Assembly (NCBI GenBank): GCA_030432315.1
Contig: JAUIHM010000017.1
Location: 1 to 45,351 of the forward strand
DNA: 45,351 nucleotides
DNA from: Alphaproteobacteria bacterium
GTDB lineage: Bacteria > Pseudomonadota > Alphaproteobacteria > Rhodobacterales > Rhodobacteraceae
Direction: 5' to 3'
The notes beneath the pieces were generated by a model. It saw only the letters and a program-made list of their open reading frames with translations. It searched no databases and was not told where the DNA came from. How positions within the stretch are numbered: the first letter of the stretch is position 1; each line of letters opens with the position of its first letter. The position numbers and the translations under genes were made by a program. Below are positions 1-9,663 of this stretch, in pieces.

Positions 1-569
1 CCGCTGCGGTTGTCGGTGAAGAAGATGTCGACGTTGGAATTGGTGGCGGTCGTGCGCACGAAGTCGATGCCAAGGACTTCTTCGAAGAGGGCGAGTGTAT
101 CCTCGACAATTCCCCTGGCCTCGGCGGAGATGCCGTTGCCGTCCGTCGGGGAACCGGTGACGTTGTAAAGCAGGCGGTTGTTGTTGGCGAAGGTGCCCCG
201 GTCGCCGAGATTGAACAGTTCGTTGTGGCGGGTGAGATAGTCGGCCATGTCCGCGTTGCTGGCATTGGGCAGTCTCGACCCCGAGGCGCCGGAGCCGGAT
301 CCCGCCTGCGCCTCTGCGATGGCGTGGACGGTTTCCGCCGTTCGGACCCCGGGTTCCCGGTCACGGTTATGGAGCGGGGTGTCGTTCCAGTCCCGTGCGT
401 CGGTGGCAAAATCGAGGTCGCGGCCGGTCACGCCGTGCCGCGCCGTCACGGACCGGTCGTCGGCGTCGGTGATCAGGCCGGGTGCGGTCTGCGGCAGCAT
501 CGCCATGTCAAAGACTGACCCGGCATCGACGCGTGCAGCCAGGGCAGATTGCGAGCAGACGTGGCACAT
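1..569 (-). CDS. Serralysin-like (M10) secreted metalloprotease, N-terminal part, cut by window edge
   Basis: An open frame starts at ATG 569-567 and runs off the left edge after 189 codons, so only the N-terminal region is visible. It opens with a short MCHVC motif followed by a polar, low-complexity stretch. From about residue 108 (MADYLTRHNELFN) it resembles the start of the serralysin-type catalytic domain: a YNVTG strand, then a helix and VLGIDFV, then DIFFTDN. In that family this segment precedes the HExxHGxxH zinc site, which lies outside the window, so catalysis cannot be confirmed. There is no classical Sec signal, which fits type I secretion. The neighbouring minus-strand gene encodes another RTX-type exported protein. 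Alternative: another RTX protein that shares only this N-terminal segment. Confidence 0.6.
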   Translation of the reverse strand, partial: MCHVCSQSALAARVDAGSVFDMAMLPQTAPGLITDADDRSVTARHGVTGRDLDFATDARDWNDTPLHNRDREPGVRTAETVHAIAEAQAGSGSGASGSRLPNASNADMADYLTRHNELFNLGDRGTFANNNRLLYNVTGSPTDGNGISAEARGIVEDTLALFEEVLGIDFVRTTATNSNVDIFFTDNRS

Positions 570-789
570 GGTTTCGTCCCGTAATCAGTTTGAACGCAGC
601 GGGTGGGGCCGCGGGTTCAGAGAACGGAGGAATGCTTTCCAACAGATTTACATGCTCCCGCCATGTGGAACCATGCTTAACGCCAGGTCGGGACAGCGCG
701 GTACGTGTTGAGCGGGCCTGATCGGGCGCATCCTGCGGCCGGTCGCAGCGCAAGTCAACTTGTCTGCCGGGACCGGGCCGGAACGGCGG

Positions 790-818
790 CGGCGGCCCGA
801 TGCAGGACCGGGCCGCCG
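790..818 (-). terminator. Stem-loop downstream of the Calx-beta/RTX gene
   Basis: A perfect 9-bp inverted repeat (791-799 with 809-817, 9-nt loop, one further C-G pair outside) lies 15 bp past the stop codon of the gene ending at 833. No T-tract follows on the minus strand, so it may be a Rho-assisted terminator or an RNA-stabilising hairpin. Confidence 0.45.
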
Positions 819-832
819 TCTGCAGGGCGCGC

Positions 833-3800
833 TCAGAGCAGGAAATCGCTGCCGCTGAGATTGTTCACACCGATGGCGATCGAGAAATCCGCAACCCCGT
901 CGCCGTCGACGTCGCCGAAGAGGACGCCGTTCTTGAACCGCAGTTCGCCGGCGGTTGAACTGAACGCATCGTCGCGGATGTAGTCGAAGTCCTGGGTGCC
1001 CGACCGGGTCGTGTCGGCGTCGAACCGGCGCAGGTCGACCCGGTCATTGCCCCGGTCGAAATCGGAAATCGTGTCGCGCTTTGACCCGGTGGCGGATTCG
1101 GCGGCGTCGGTAAAGACGAAACTGTCGCTTCCGCCGCCGCCCGTGAGCACGTCGGAGCCCAGTCCACCGTTCAGGAGGTCGTTTCCGGCTCCGCCGTCGA
1201 TCCGGTCATTGCCGGTACCCCCATAGAGCGCGTCCTTTCCGGAGTCACCCTGGAGCCTGTCGGATCCGCCGCCGCCATAAATGGTGTCGCCGCCGCCTTT
1301 TCCCTTGATCGTATTGCGTTCGGAGTTGCCGTAGATAACGTTGCCGAGGCCGTTTCCGGACCCGTCCGCGGCGTCTTCGAGCAGCGTGAGGTTTTCGAGG
1401 TTGTCGCCGAGGATCCAGTCGACCTCCGACTCGACGGTGTCGATGCCCTTGTTGCGGCCTTCGGTGATTTTATCCCCGGCGTTGTCGACCACGTAGGTAT
1501 CGTCGCCTTCGGCGCCCTGCATCACGTCCCGCCCGGTTCCGCCGTCCAGCCGGTCGTTGCCGTCGTTGCCGAAGAGCCTGTCGTTGCCGCCGCCGCCGAG
1601 CACGGTGTCGTTGCCGGAGCGGCCATACATCCTGTCGTTTCCGGATAAGCCTTCGAGCAGGTTGTCGACATCGCTTCCGGTGATGTCGTTGTCGAGGCTG
1701 TTGCCGGCGCCATTGGCGGCGGTGCCTTTCAGGAACAGGTTTTCGACGTTGTCGGTCAGCGTGTAGTCGATCTTGGAATAGACCACATCGGTGCCGCGGT
1801 CCCTGCCTTCGATGACCTCGTCGCCGGCGTCGCGGACGTCGTAGCGGTCGTTGCCGCCGCCGCCTTCCATCCGGTCATCTCCGGCACCGCCAACCAGCGT
1901 ATCCCTGCCGCCGCCGCCGATCAGCCGGTCGCTGCCACTGCCGCCGTAGAGCGTATCGTTGCCGGTGTCGCCGGCAAGAAGGTCGGCCGAGGCGCCGCCA
2001 TAGATGCGGTCCGCGCCGCCCTTGCCGTCGATGGCGTCGCGGAAGATGGTGCCGCGCAGCACCTGGGCGTCGGAGGTGCCGATAACGCTGGCGTCGAGGA
2101 TGGTCGCGTATTCCAGCGCCGAGGTGCCGAGGGCAAAGCCGGCCGGAAGCGGGGGCTTGATGCGGAGCGCGAAGGTTTCGGACGCCTCGAAGTTCACGTC
2201 GTTGAGGATGTCCACCACCACGATGGCTTCGGTCTGACCGGCCTCGAACACCAGCTGGCCGGATTTGGCCACATAGTCGCGCCCGGCCCGGGCGCTTCCG
2301 TCGACGGTGCCGTAGTCGAGAACGGTACGGGTTTCGAACGCCCGGGACAGCGACACCACGAACGACGCCTGGGTGTCGCCGGTTTCATTGCGCTCCTCGA
2401 CCGTGGGGGAACTGATGAAGACGGATCGGGTTGTACCGACGTTGTCATTGTCGAGAATCCAGCCGGTGGCGTTCAGGGTGGTGACGCCGCCAACGAACGT
2501 GGCGTTGGTCGGATCCACCAGTTGCAGCACGACGGATTCGTCGGCTTCCGAGAGGTTGTCGTGGGTGACCGGTACAGCGACGACCTTGGAGGTCTCGCCC
2601 GGGTTGAAGGTCAGCAGGCGGGTGCCGTAATAATCCTCGCCGTAGAAATCCTGGTTGCCCGTCGAGAGTGCGGTGCCGGAAATGGCGCGGTAGCTGACGG
2701 TTACGGTGGTTGAGGACGGCTCCGAGAGCATCACATGGAAGGCCATGTCGGAACTGTTGCTTTCGATCACCCGGCTGCCTTCGATGGAAATCGAAGGCCC
2801 CGCCGCGCCGTCGTTGTCGAGAATCGTGGCTTTGCCGACGGTGCCGAAGGCCCCTCCGGCAACGCTCGCCGGCTGGGCAAGGTCGAGGTAGAACGATTCC
2901 GCGCCCTCAACGAGCGTGTCGCTCTTGATCCGGATGCTGATGGAGGCTTCGGTCTGGCCCGCGGCCAGGGTCAGTGTGCCGCTTTCGGCCCGGTAGTCCT
3001 TACCGGCGAGCGCCGAACCGTCGACCGTCTTCCAGGTAAACTCGGTGTCCGTCTCCGATTCCCGGGACAGGGAGATGTGGAAGGTCGCGAGCTTGCTGCC
3101 GTTGTCCCCCTCGGTCACGACCGCATCGGTGACGTGAACGGCGCGCTTGTTGTCCGCGCTGTCGTTGTCGAGGATCCAGCCGGTGGTATTGAGCACGCGG
3201 GCGTCACCGCCGAAGGAGGCATTGACCGGGTTGACCAGCTGCAGCACCAGCGATTCGTCGGGCTCGACCAGGTTGTCGTGTGTAATGGGGGCGATGATCT
3301 GTTTGGTCACTTCGCCCGGGGCGAAGGTCAGTGTCCGCACACCGTAATAGTCCTCGCCGTAGAAATCCTCGTTGGCCCCGTCACGTGCGGTCCCGGGTAC
3401 CAGCCGGTAGCTGACGGTTACCGTTTCCGTCGAGGCCTCGGACAGGGTGATGATGAAGGGCACGTCGCCGCTGTTGGATTCAAGGACGCGTCCGCCCTCA
3501 ACCGAAATCGTCGGCCCGTCAGCGGAATCGTTGTCGACGATGACGGCCCGTCCCACCGTGCCGATGTCGCCCGATGCGATGATCGACGGCGCGTCGACCT
3601 TGAGGAAGAAATCCTCGGTCTGTTCGTCAAGCGTGTCGCCCTTGACGACAATGCTGACCGTGGCTTCGGTCTGACCCGCGAACATCGTGAAGGTTCCGGT
3701 CTTGCTGACGAAGTCGGAGCCTTCGGAGGCGGATCCGGCGATCGTGCGGTAGGTGAATACGGTGTCCGTCGCCTGGGCCTGCGACATGCTGATGATGAAC

Positions 3801-4237
3801 TTGGCAACCTTTGTGCCCGAATTGCCCTCGGTCAGGATGGAGTCGGTCACGAACATCGAGAGTTTGTTGCCGACGCCGTCGTTGTCGTAAATCCAGCTGA
3901 CGGCCTGGCCGAATTTCGCCCCGTCGGCGAATTCGCCGTTGACCGGGTCGAACAGTTGGATCACCAGCGCTTCGTCGAATTCAACCGCGTTGTCGTGCAC
4001 CACGGGCGCGGTGACGGTCTTGGTCGTTTCGCCTGGATTGAAGGTGACGGTGCGAATCGAATACCAGTCCCGCCCGTAAAAGTCTTCGTTCGCGCCGTCG
4101 CGGGCCGTGCCCGAAACGATCATGTAGCTGACGGTTACCGGATCGGCCTGGGCCGATGAAAGGCGGATGGTGAAGGCGAGATCGGTGTTGCTGGCCTCAA
4201 TTCCTGAGCTGCCAGTTACGGAAATTGTAGCGACCAT
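833..4237 (-). CDS. Large exported protein with six Calx-beta domains and RTX repeats
   Basis: This 1134-residue protein begins directly with Calx-beta domains and has no Sec signal. Six domains occupy residues 1-716 and alternate between two types: type A (about 1-120, 242-359, 481-599) carries DFYGxDYYG and TLTFxPGE; type B (about 125-236, 364-476, 604-716) carries DGSAxAGxDY and AGQTEA. The A+B module is therefore repeated three times with a period near 239 residues. Most domains end in xDND, the usual calcium-binding end of Calx-beta. Residues 725-1010 hold three blocks of GGxGxDxLx RTX nonapeptides separated by VENLxL segments. The C-terminal 110 residues resemble the serralysin C-terminal secretion domain, ending in FSIAIGVNNLSGSDFLL with a calcium-loop motif DVDGDGVADF. 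Likely an adhesin or surface protein exported by a type I system, for which no transporter gene is in the window. AAGG lies about 9 nt before the start. Confidence 0.85.
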   Translation of the reverse strand: MVATISVTGSSGIEASNTDLAFTIRLSSAQADPVTVSYMIVSGTARDGANEDFYGRDWYSIRTVTFNPGETTKTVTAPVVHDNAVEFDEALVIQLFDPVNGEFADGAKFGQAVSWIYDNDGVGNKLSMFVTDSILTEGNSGTKVAKFIISMSQAQATDTVFTYRTIAGSASEGSDFVSKTGTFTMFAGQTEATVSIVVKGDTLDEQTEDFFLKVDAPSIIASGDIGTVGRAVIVDNDSADGPTISVEGGRVLESNSGDVPFIITLSEASTETVTVSYRLVPGTARDGANEDFYGEDYYGVRTLTFAPGEVTKQIIAPITHDNLVEPDESLVLQLVNPVNASFGGDARVLNTTGWILDNDSADNKRAVHVTDAVVTEGDNGSKLATFHISLSRESETDTEFTWKTVDGSALAGKDYRAESGTLTLAAGQTEASISIRIKSDTLVEGAESFYLDLAQPASVAGGAFGTVGKATILDNDGAAGPSISIEGSRVIESNSSDMAFHVMLSEPSSTTVTVSYRAISGTALSTGNQDFYGEDYYGTRLLTFNPGETSKVVAVPVTHDNLSEADESVVLQLVDPTNATFVGGVTTLNATGWILDNDNVGTTRSVFISSPTVEERNETGDTQASFVVSLSRAFETRTVLDYGTVDGSARAGRDYVAKSGQLVFEAGQTEAIVVVDILNDVNFEASETFALRIKPPLPAGFALGTSALEYATILDASVIGTSDAQVLRGTIFRDAIDGKGGADRIYGGASADLLAGDTGNDTLYGGSGSDRLIGGGGRDTLVGGAGDDRMEGGGGNDRYDVRDAGDEVIEGRDRGTDVVYSKIDYTLTDNVENLFLKGTAANGAGNSLDNDITGSDVDNLLEGLSGNDRMYGRSGNDTVLGGGGNDRLFGNDGNDRLDGGTGRDVMQGAEGDDTYVVDNAGDKITEGRNKGIDTVESEVDWILGDNLENLTLLEDAADGSGNGLGNVIYGNSERNTIKGKGGGDTIYGGGGSDRLQGDSGKDALYGGTGNDRIDGGAGNDLLNGGLGSDVLTGGGGSDSFVFTDAAESATGSKRDTISDFDRGNDRVDLRRFDADTTRSGTQDFDYIRDDAFSSTAGELRFKNGVLFGDVDGDGVADFSIAIGVNNLSGSDFLL

Positions 4238-4422
4238 TATACAACCTTAGGATGAGTTAAAACGCATTCGTTTCAAACAGATACAGAGATCATACCTGTG
4301 TATTCCAGCGGTATCATGGGGAAGGAAGCCGCTGCGTCAAGCGGTTGACAGGCGTGTCGGGCGCATTTTCATAAAATTGTTCGGGGAGGGTTAATCGGTG
4401 AGCAGGATTGCCCCTCTCCGCT

Positions 4423-5145
4423 TCAGAACAGAAGCGGCAGGCCGAGGAAGATCAGGGCGGTGAGCGCACCGTTGAGACCCATGGCGATGCCGGCGAAAGT
4501 ACCGGCCTCCTCGCTGACCTGAAAGGCGCGGGCGGTGCCCATGCCGTGGCTGGCGACGCCGGCGGCGAAGCCCCTTGCCGCAAAGTCGGTGATTTTAAGG
4601 GCGTTCATCAGCGGCGTGACGATGATGGCGCCGAGGATGCCGGTCATCACCACCAGTACCGCCGCCAGTGACGGGATGCCGCCGATGCTCTCCGTCAGGG
4701 CCATGGCGATCGGGGCGGTGGTGGATTTGGAGGCCAGCGAGGCCAGTACCGGCGCCGGTGCGCCGAGCGCCCAGGCGATGGTGACGGCGGAGGCGATGGC
4801 GGTGAGCGATCCGACGACCAGGGCCGCGCACATCGGCAGGAGGTTGCGGCGCACCGCCGCGCGGTTGCGCCAGAGCGGCACGGCAAGGGCGACGGTGGCG
4901 GGGCCGAGCAGGAAGTGGACGAACTGCGCGCCTTCGAAATAGTCGCGGTAGTCGGTGCCGGTGAGAGTCAGCAGAACCACAAGCAGCGCCGCCGCCATCA
5001 CCACCGGATTTGCGGCGGGGTGACGCCTCGCAAGCGCGGAGACGGTGTCGCCGGCCACGTAGGCGACAAGGGTGACGGTGAGCCAGAGCAGCGGGGTTTC
5101 GGAAAGATAGACCCAGATGCGGTAGAGGTCATTGGGTTCGGTCAT
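4423..5145 (-). CDS. lrgB: LrgB/CidB-family membrane protein
   Basis: A 240-residue multi-pass membrane protein of the LrgB family. Family hallmarks seen are FLLGPATVALAVPLW (about 78-92), SLASKSTTAPIAM and GVASHGMGTARAFQ near the C terminus. Its ATG overlaps the lrgA stop codon by four bases, so the two are translated as a coupled pair. LrgAB/CidAB proteins are classically described as holin/antiholin-like regulators of autolysis, while several LrgAB homologues are now known to move pyruvate or related small acids. Which role applies here cannot be told from sequence. The family assignment is secure. Confidence 0.9.
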   Translation of the reverse strand: MTEPNDLYRIWVYLSETPLLWLTVTLVAYVAGDTVSALARRHPAANPVVMAAALLVVLLTLTGTDYRDYFEGAQFVHFLLGPATVALAVPLWRNRAAVRRNLLPMCAALVVGSLTAIASAVTIAWALGAPAPVLASLASKSTTAPIAMALTESIGGIPSLAAVLVVMTGILGAIIVTPLMNALKITDFAARGFAAGVASHGMGTARAFQVSEEAGTFAGIAMGLNGALTALIFLGLPLLF

Positions 5146-5495
5146 GGGTGCCGCCGCGCCTGGGCACGCGACACGGCCCGGAAGGTCAGCACGGTGGCCA
5201 GCAGCGTCAGGGTGGTGGACGTGGCGACCGCGAGGGCTATGGCGATCCAGTTGGCGGCGATCAGGTCGAGTTCCTGAACCACGCCGACGGCGGCAGGCAC
5301 GAAGAGCAGCGACAGATTTTTCAGCATCGTGTCGGCGACGCCGTCAAGGCCGGCGGTCGAGCGGCCGCGCAGCAGCAGGAAAACCAGCAGCAGCCCCATG
5401 CCGAGCACCGGGCCGGGGAAGGTAATGCCCGCGAGACGGGTGAGGGCCTCGCCGGCGAGCTGGCACGAAAAGAGCAGGGTCAGGGCAGGGAGCAT
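5142..5495 (-). CDS. lrgA: CidA/LrgA-family small membrane protein
   Basis: A 117-residue protein with four predicted membrane segments and the family signature FPGPVLGMGLLLVFLL followed by LLFVPAAVGVV. It is the upstream partner of lrgB, with an ATGA overlap at 5142-5145, so the pair forms one unit. The gene is divergent from gpmI. The 169-bp gap between lrgA and gpmI must hold both promoters, but no strong consensus was recognised. Known members oligomerise in the inner membrane like holins or act with LrgB as a small-molecule transporter. Confidence 0.88.
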   Translation of the reverse strand: MLPALTLLFSCQLAGEALTRLAGITFPGPVLGMGLLLVFLLLRGRSTAGLDGVADTMLKNLSLLFVPAAVGVVQELDLIAANWIAIALAVATSTTLTLLATVLTFRAVSRAQARRHP

Positions 5496-5664
5496 GGCGC
5501 GGTTTCCGGCTGTTGGGATCCGCAGTCAGTGTGGGCGGTAAATGCTGCCGAGTGAAGCCCGGACTTCGCTCTGGTCGGACAGGACATCAATTTCGCGGGA
5601 CCGGGGTTTGCCATCGTGTTAAGCCTTCGGTAATGCTCGCGTGCGACTGCATCAAGAGGTGAAC

Positions 5665-7185
5665 ATGACCCCGGTGGTTTTGGTGATATTGGACGGCTGG
5701 GGCCTGAACCCCTCCCGCGAGGCCAATGCGGTAGCGCAGGGCCGGACGCCGAATTTCGACCGGATCTGGGAGTCCTGCCCCCATGCGACGCTGACCGCAT
5801 GCGGCAATGCGGTCGGTCTGCCGGAGGGGCAGATGGGCAATTCCGAGGTCGGGCATACCAATATCGGCGCGGGCCGGGTGGTTTGGATGGATCTGCCGAA
5901 AATCGACAGGGCCGTTGAGAGCGGCGAATTCGCGGGGAACCCGGCGCTGGGCGGCTTCATCGCCGCGCTGAAGGAAACCGGCGGTACGGCGCATCTGGCC
6001 GGGCTGGCGTCGGACGGCGGAGTGCATTCGCATCAGCGGCATCTGGTGGCGGCGGCGCAGGCAGTTGCTGCGGCCGGGGTGCCGGTGAAGATCCACGCCT
6101 TTCTCGACGGCCGCGACGTGCCGCCGAAATCGGCCCTAGGCAGGATGGCGGCGATCGGCGAGGGACTGCCGGAGGCGGCGTCGGTGGCGACGGTATCCGG
6201 GCGGTTCTATGCCATGGACCGCGACAACCGCTGGGAGCGGGTCGGTCAGGCGGTCGAGGCCGTTCTGCACGGCAAGGGGGAGCACGCCAACGATGCGAAG
6301 GCGGCAATCGAGGCCGCCTATGGCCGCGGCGAGACCGACGAGTTCGTAACCCCGACCGTAATTGACGGCTATGACGCGGCGAAGGACGGCGACGGGCTGT
6401 TCTTCATCAATTTCCGGGCCGACCGGGCGCGGGAGATTCTGACGGCGCTGGTGGATCCCGAGTTTGACGGGTTCGATGCGGGGCGGCGGCCGGACTGGGC
6501 GGCGAAGCTGGGCATGGTCGAATATTCCACCGCGCTCAACGGCTTCATGGAGGTGATGTTTCCGTCGGAGGAGATCGTCAACACCCTGGGCGGCTGGGTC
6601 GCGGGCAAGGGGATCAAACAGTTCCGGATCGCCGAGACGGAGAAATATCCCCATGTAACGTTCTTCCTCAACGGCGGTGTCGAGGAGCCGGAAGAGGGCG
6701 AGGTTCGGTACATGGCGCCGAGTCCGAAGGTTCGGACCTATGACCTGCAGCCGGAAATGTCGTCGGTCGAAGTCACGGAAAACCTGACCGCGGCGATCCG
6801 GTCCGGCGAATACGGGCTGATCGTCTGCAATTACGCCAATCCGGACATGGTCGGGCATACCGGCGATCTCGCGGCGGCGATCCGGGCGGTTGAATCGGTG
6901 GATCTTGGCCTCGGGCAGGTGCTTGAGGCGCTGGAGGAGGTCGGCGGGGCGATGCTGGTGACCGCGGACCATGGCAATTGCGAAGTTATGGTGGACCCGG
7001 AAACCGGCGAGCCGCATACGGCACACACGCTCAATCCGGTCCCGGTCATTCTGGTTGGCGGACCGGAGGGGGCGCGATTGCGCGATGGCGGAAAGCTCGG
7101 CGATCTGGCACCCAGTCTGCTGCAGCTCATGGGGCTGGAACAGCCGTCCGAGATGGGCGGTCAAAGTCTGATCGAGGTGGAATGA
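5665..7185 (+). CDS. gpmI: 2,3-bisphosphoglycerate-independent phosphoglycerate mutase
   Basis: This 506-residue cytosolic enzyme interconverts 3- and 2-phosphoglycerate in glycolysis and gluconeogenesis using two Mn/metal ions and a phosphoserine intermediate. Visible motifs are the metal-binding DGWG at residues 9-12, the nucleophilic serine in GNSEVGHTNIGAGR, SDGGVHSH, FLDGRDVPPKSA, GRFYAMDRDNRWERV, NFRADRAREI, NYANPDMVGHTG and the second metal site TADHGNCE. Length is normal for the family. The start was set at ATG 5665 because AAGAGG precedes it at good spacing; a GTG at 5641 adds eight unrelated residues. The stop overlaps the start of envC by four bases. The order gpmI-envC-ctpA is common in alphaproteobacteria. 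Confidence 0.97.
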   Translation: MTPVVLVILDGWGLNPSREANAVAQGRTPNFDRIWESCPHATLTACGNAVGLPEGQMGNSEVGHTNIGAGRVVWMDLPKIDRAVESGEFAGNPALGGFIAALKETGGTAHLAGLASDGGVHSHQRHLVAAAQAVAAAGVPVKIHAFLDGRDVPPKSALGRMAAIGEGLPEAASVATVSGRFYAMDRDNRWERVGQAVEAVLHGKGEHANDAKAAIEAAYGRGETDEFVTPTVIDGYDAAKDGDGLFFINFRADRAREILTALVDPEFDGFDAGRRPDWAAKLGMVEYSTALNGFMEVMFPSEEIVNTLGGWVAGKGIKQFRIAETEKYPHVTFFLNGGVEEPEEGEVRYMAPSPKVRTYDLQPEMSSVEVTENLTAAIRSGEYGLIVCNYANPDMVGHTGDLAAAIRAVESVDLGLGQVLEALEEVGGAMLVTADHGNCEVMVDPETGEPHTAHTLNPVPVILVGGPEGARLRDGGKLGDLAPSLLQLMGLEQPSEMGGQSLIEVE

Positions 7186-8303
7186 AGCTTTCCCGCGCCC
7201 TGCGAGCCGGTGTGACGGTGCTTTGCCTTTCGGCGGGGGTACCGGTTCTGGCGACGAGTCCCGAAGAGGTGGAGAATGCCTCGCGGCGGCTGGCGGAGGC
7301 GGGGGCGGCGCTGGAAGTGGCGCAGGGAGAGGCGAACCGCACCGAGGCGCTGGGGGCGGCGATTTCCGCCTATGAGGCGGCACTGGCTTCGGTGCGTTCC
7401 GTGGTCATCAGCGCCGGGGCAATGGAACGGCAGATTTCGGTGGAACTGGCGGCGCAGCAGGGGGACCTGACCCGGACACTGGCGGCGCTCCAGGCGGTAA
7501 GCCGACGGCCGGCGCCGGCACTGATGCTTCATCCGCTGGGTCCGGTGGCGGCGGCGCGGGCCGGTGGCATGATGGCGGAAATGACCCCGGTTCTGCAGGC
7601 GCGTGCGGCGGAACTTTCGGCCCGGCTGGCGGAACTGACGCAGGCACGCGCGTTGCAGGCACAGGGGATCGCCGACCTGGATGCCGGACTGACGCGGTTG
7701 CGTGAGGCGCGCGAGGCGCTGCAGTCGGGACTGGCCGGCGATGCCGGGAGCGGCGGGCGCATCGATGCGGCAACAGCAGCGGTGCTGGTCGATTCCGAGA
7801 CGCTCTCCCAGCTTTCGGCGGCGATGGCCGCGCTTCCGGGGCGGGCGCGGGTGCCGGACGGCGGCACGGGGACCGGACAGTTCAGGTGGCCGGTTGAAGG
7901 GCGTATCGCCCGCGGGTTCAATGTTCCTGACGCTGCGGGTGTCCGGCATCCCGGCCTGACGCTCAGCGCGCCGCCGCTGTCGCTGGTGGTGGCGCCGGCG
8001 GATGCGATGGTACGGTATGCGGGGCCGTTCCTCGACTATCAGAACGTGATCGTGCTGGAAACCGACGAGGGGCGGCTGATCGTTCTGGCGGGCCTGGCGC
8101 AGATCAATACCCGCAGCGGCGAGCCGGTCGCGCGGGGTGCGCCGCTGGGAATGCTTGGCGGCCGCTCTCCGAATGTTGATGAATATGTGATGCTTCAGGA
8201 TACGGAAACTGGCTCTGGTCTGCGGGAGTCTCTGTATATAGAAATCAGGGATGGACGGGGTCCGGTGGATCCGGTCTCCTGGTTCGAAGGCGAAAACGGA
8301 TAG
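7182..8303 (+). CDS. envC: EnvC-like murein hydrolase activator (degenerate M23/LytM)
   Basis: A 373-residue exported protein: a signal peptide at residues 1-24 (MKLSRALRAG ... VPVLATS), long Ala/Glu/Leu-rich coiled-coil helices at about 25-225, and a C-terminal LytM-like domain from about residue 235 (FRWPVEGRIARGFN). The usual zinc motif HxGxD reads HPGLTLSA and the second HxH motif is absent (VLETDEGRLIVLAGL), so zinc catalysis is unlikely. This matches EnvC/NlpD-type activators, which stimulate septal amidases instead of cutting murein themselves. The ATG overlaps the gpmI stop and the gene is followed directly by ctpA. Confidence 0.87.
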   Translation: MKLSRALRAGVTVLCLSAGVPVLATSPEEVENASRRLAEAGAALEVAQGEANRTEALGAAISAYEAALASVRSVVISAGAMERQISVELAAQQGDLTRTLAALQAVSRRPAPALMLHPLGPVAAARAGGMMAEMTPVLQARAAELSARLAELTQARALQAQGIADLDAGLTRLREAREALQSGLAGDAGSGGRIDAATAAVLVDSETLSQLSAAMAALPGRARVPDGGTGTGQFRWPVEGRIARGFNVPDAAGVRHPGLTLSAPPLSLVVAPADAMVRYAGPFLDYQNVIVLETDEGRLIVLAGLAQINTRSGEPVARGAPLGMLGGRSPNVDEYVMLQDTETGSGLRESLYIEIRDGRGPVDPVSWFEGENG

Positions 8304-8315
8304 GAAATGCGCCCA

Positions 8316-9653
8316 ATGAAAAAGATTTGGCTTGCCGGGCTGTCCGGTGCGGCACTCGGTCTGGTTTTCAGCACGCAGCTTGCGGGACCGATCGTTGCAC
8401 AGGAGACGGATGAGCAGAGCAGTGTCTATGAGCAGCTTGACCTGTTTGGCGACATCTTTGAGCGCATCCGGAGTTCCTATGTCGAAGAGGTGGATGAAAA
8501 GAAGCTGATCCAGAGCGCGATCAACGGCATGCTCGCTTCGCTCGATCCGCATTCCAGTTACCTGCCGCCGGACGATTTCGACGATATGCGGGTGCAGACC
8601 AAGGGCGAATTCGGCGGCCTCGGCATCGAGGTCACCCAGGAGGACGGCTTCGTCAAGGTGGTCACACCGATGGACGGCACACCGGCCGCGGAAGCGGGAA
8701 TGCAGCCGAACGACCTGATTACCCATGTGGACGGGGAAAGCGTTCTGGGGCTGACCCTGAATGACGCGGTGGACCTGATGCGCGGGCCGGTCGGGTCGAG
8801 CATCAACATCACCGTCGTGCGTGAAGGGGTCGATGAGCCGTTCGACGTGGAGATCACCCGCGAAACGATCAAAATTGCCGCAGTCCGCTCGCGGCTCGAA
8901 GATGGGGTGGTGGTGCTTCGGGTCTCGACCTTCAACGAGCAGACCTATCCCAACCTGCAGGAACAGTTGGCCGAACTGGTCGAGGAAGCGGGCGGCATGA
9001 GCGAGGTGACCGGCGTGGTGCTCGATCTGCGCAACAATCCCGGCGGGCTGCTGACCCAGGCGATCGAAGTCACCGATGCCTTTCTTGAATCCGGCGAAAT
9101 CGTTTCGACCCGGGGCCGCGATCCGCGTGACAGCGAGCGCTACAATGCGACTCCGGGCGATCTGACGGATGGCAAGCCGGTGGTGGTGGTGATCAACGGC
9201 GGGTCCGCCAGTGCGTCGGAGATCGTTGCAGGGGCCCTCAAGGACCATCACCGGGCGGTGATCATCGGTACGCAGAGCTTCGGCAAGGGATCGGTGCAGA
9301 CCATAATGCCGGTGCAGGGTGACGGTGCGATGCGTCTGACCACGGCGCGCTACTATACCCCGTCGGGGCGGTCGATTCAGGCACTGGGCGTGGCACCTGA
9401 CATCATCGTCGAGCCGGTGCCGGTCGATCAGGCAGCGGCGGAGGAGCCGGAAGAAACCCGGCCCGCCCGCCGGACCGAGGCCGATCTGCGCGGGTCGCTG
9501 GAAAACGACTCGCTGACCGAGGACGAAAAGAAGATCCTCGAGGAGGACCGAACCCGCAAGGAAGAGACCGCCCGTCTGCGCAAGGAGGACTATCAGCTGT
9601 CCTACGCGATCGACATTCTGCGCGGTCTGGCCGTGCTCGGCAACAACAACTGA
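8316..9653 (+). CDS. ctpA: Carboxy-terminal processing peptidase, S41 family
   Basis: A 445-residue periplasmic serine protease. An N-terminal signal ([15 protein letters not shown] to about residue 28) is followed by a helical segment, a PDZ domain (about 85-170; [19 protein letters not shown]) and the S41 core. The Ser-Lys dyad is visible in [14 protein letters not shown] and [10 protein letters not shown]. The C terminus after about residue 370 is charged and helical. The start at 8316 was preferred because AGGA at 8302-8305 is then at about 10 nt; an in-frame ATG at 8307 is also possible. In other bacteria such proteases trim penicillin-binding proteins or murein hydrolases, which fits its position three bases behind envC. 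Confidence 0.93.
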   Translation: MKKIWLAGLSGAALGLVFSTQLAGPIVAQETDEQSSVYEQLDLFGDIFERIRSSYVEEVDEKKLIQSAINGMLASLDPHSSYLPPDDFDDMRVQTKGEFGGLGIEVTQEDGFVKVVTPMDGTPAAEAGMQPNDLITHVDGESVLGLTLNDAVDLMRGPVGSSINITVVREGVDEPFDVEITRETIKIAAVRSRLEDGVVVLRVSTFNEQTYPNLQEQLAELVEEAGGMSEVTGVVLDLRNNPGGLLTQAIEVTDAFLESGEIVSTRGRDPRDSERYNATPGDLTDGKPVVVVINGGSASASEIVAGALKDHHRAVIIGTQSFGKGSVQTIMPVQGDGAMRLTTARYYTPSGRSIQALGVAPDIIVEPVPVDQAAAEEPEETRPARRTEADLRGSLENDSLTEDEKKILEEDRTRKEETARLRKEDYQLSYAIDILRGLAVLGNNN

Positions 9654-9663
9654 GGCGGTCGCG

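Noticed and set aside
2735-4159. A 474-codon open frame antisense to the Calx-beta/RTX gene
   Set aside because: It mirrors the repeat structure of the real gene, is rich in Gly/Val/Arg without fold-like pattern, and the opposite strand encodes clear domains.
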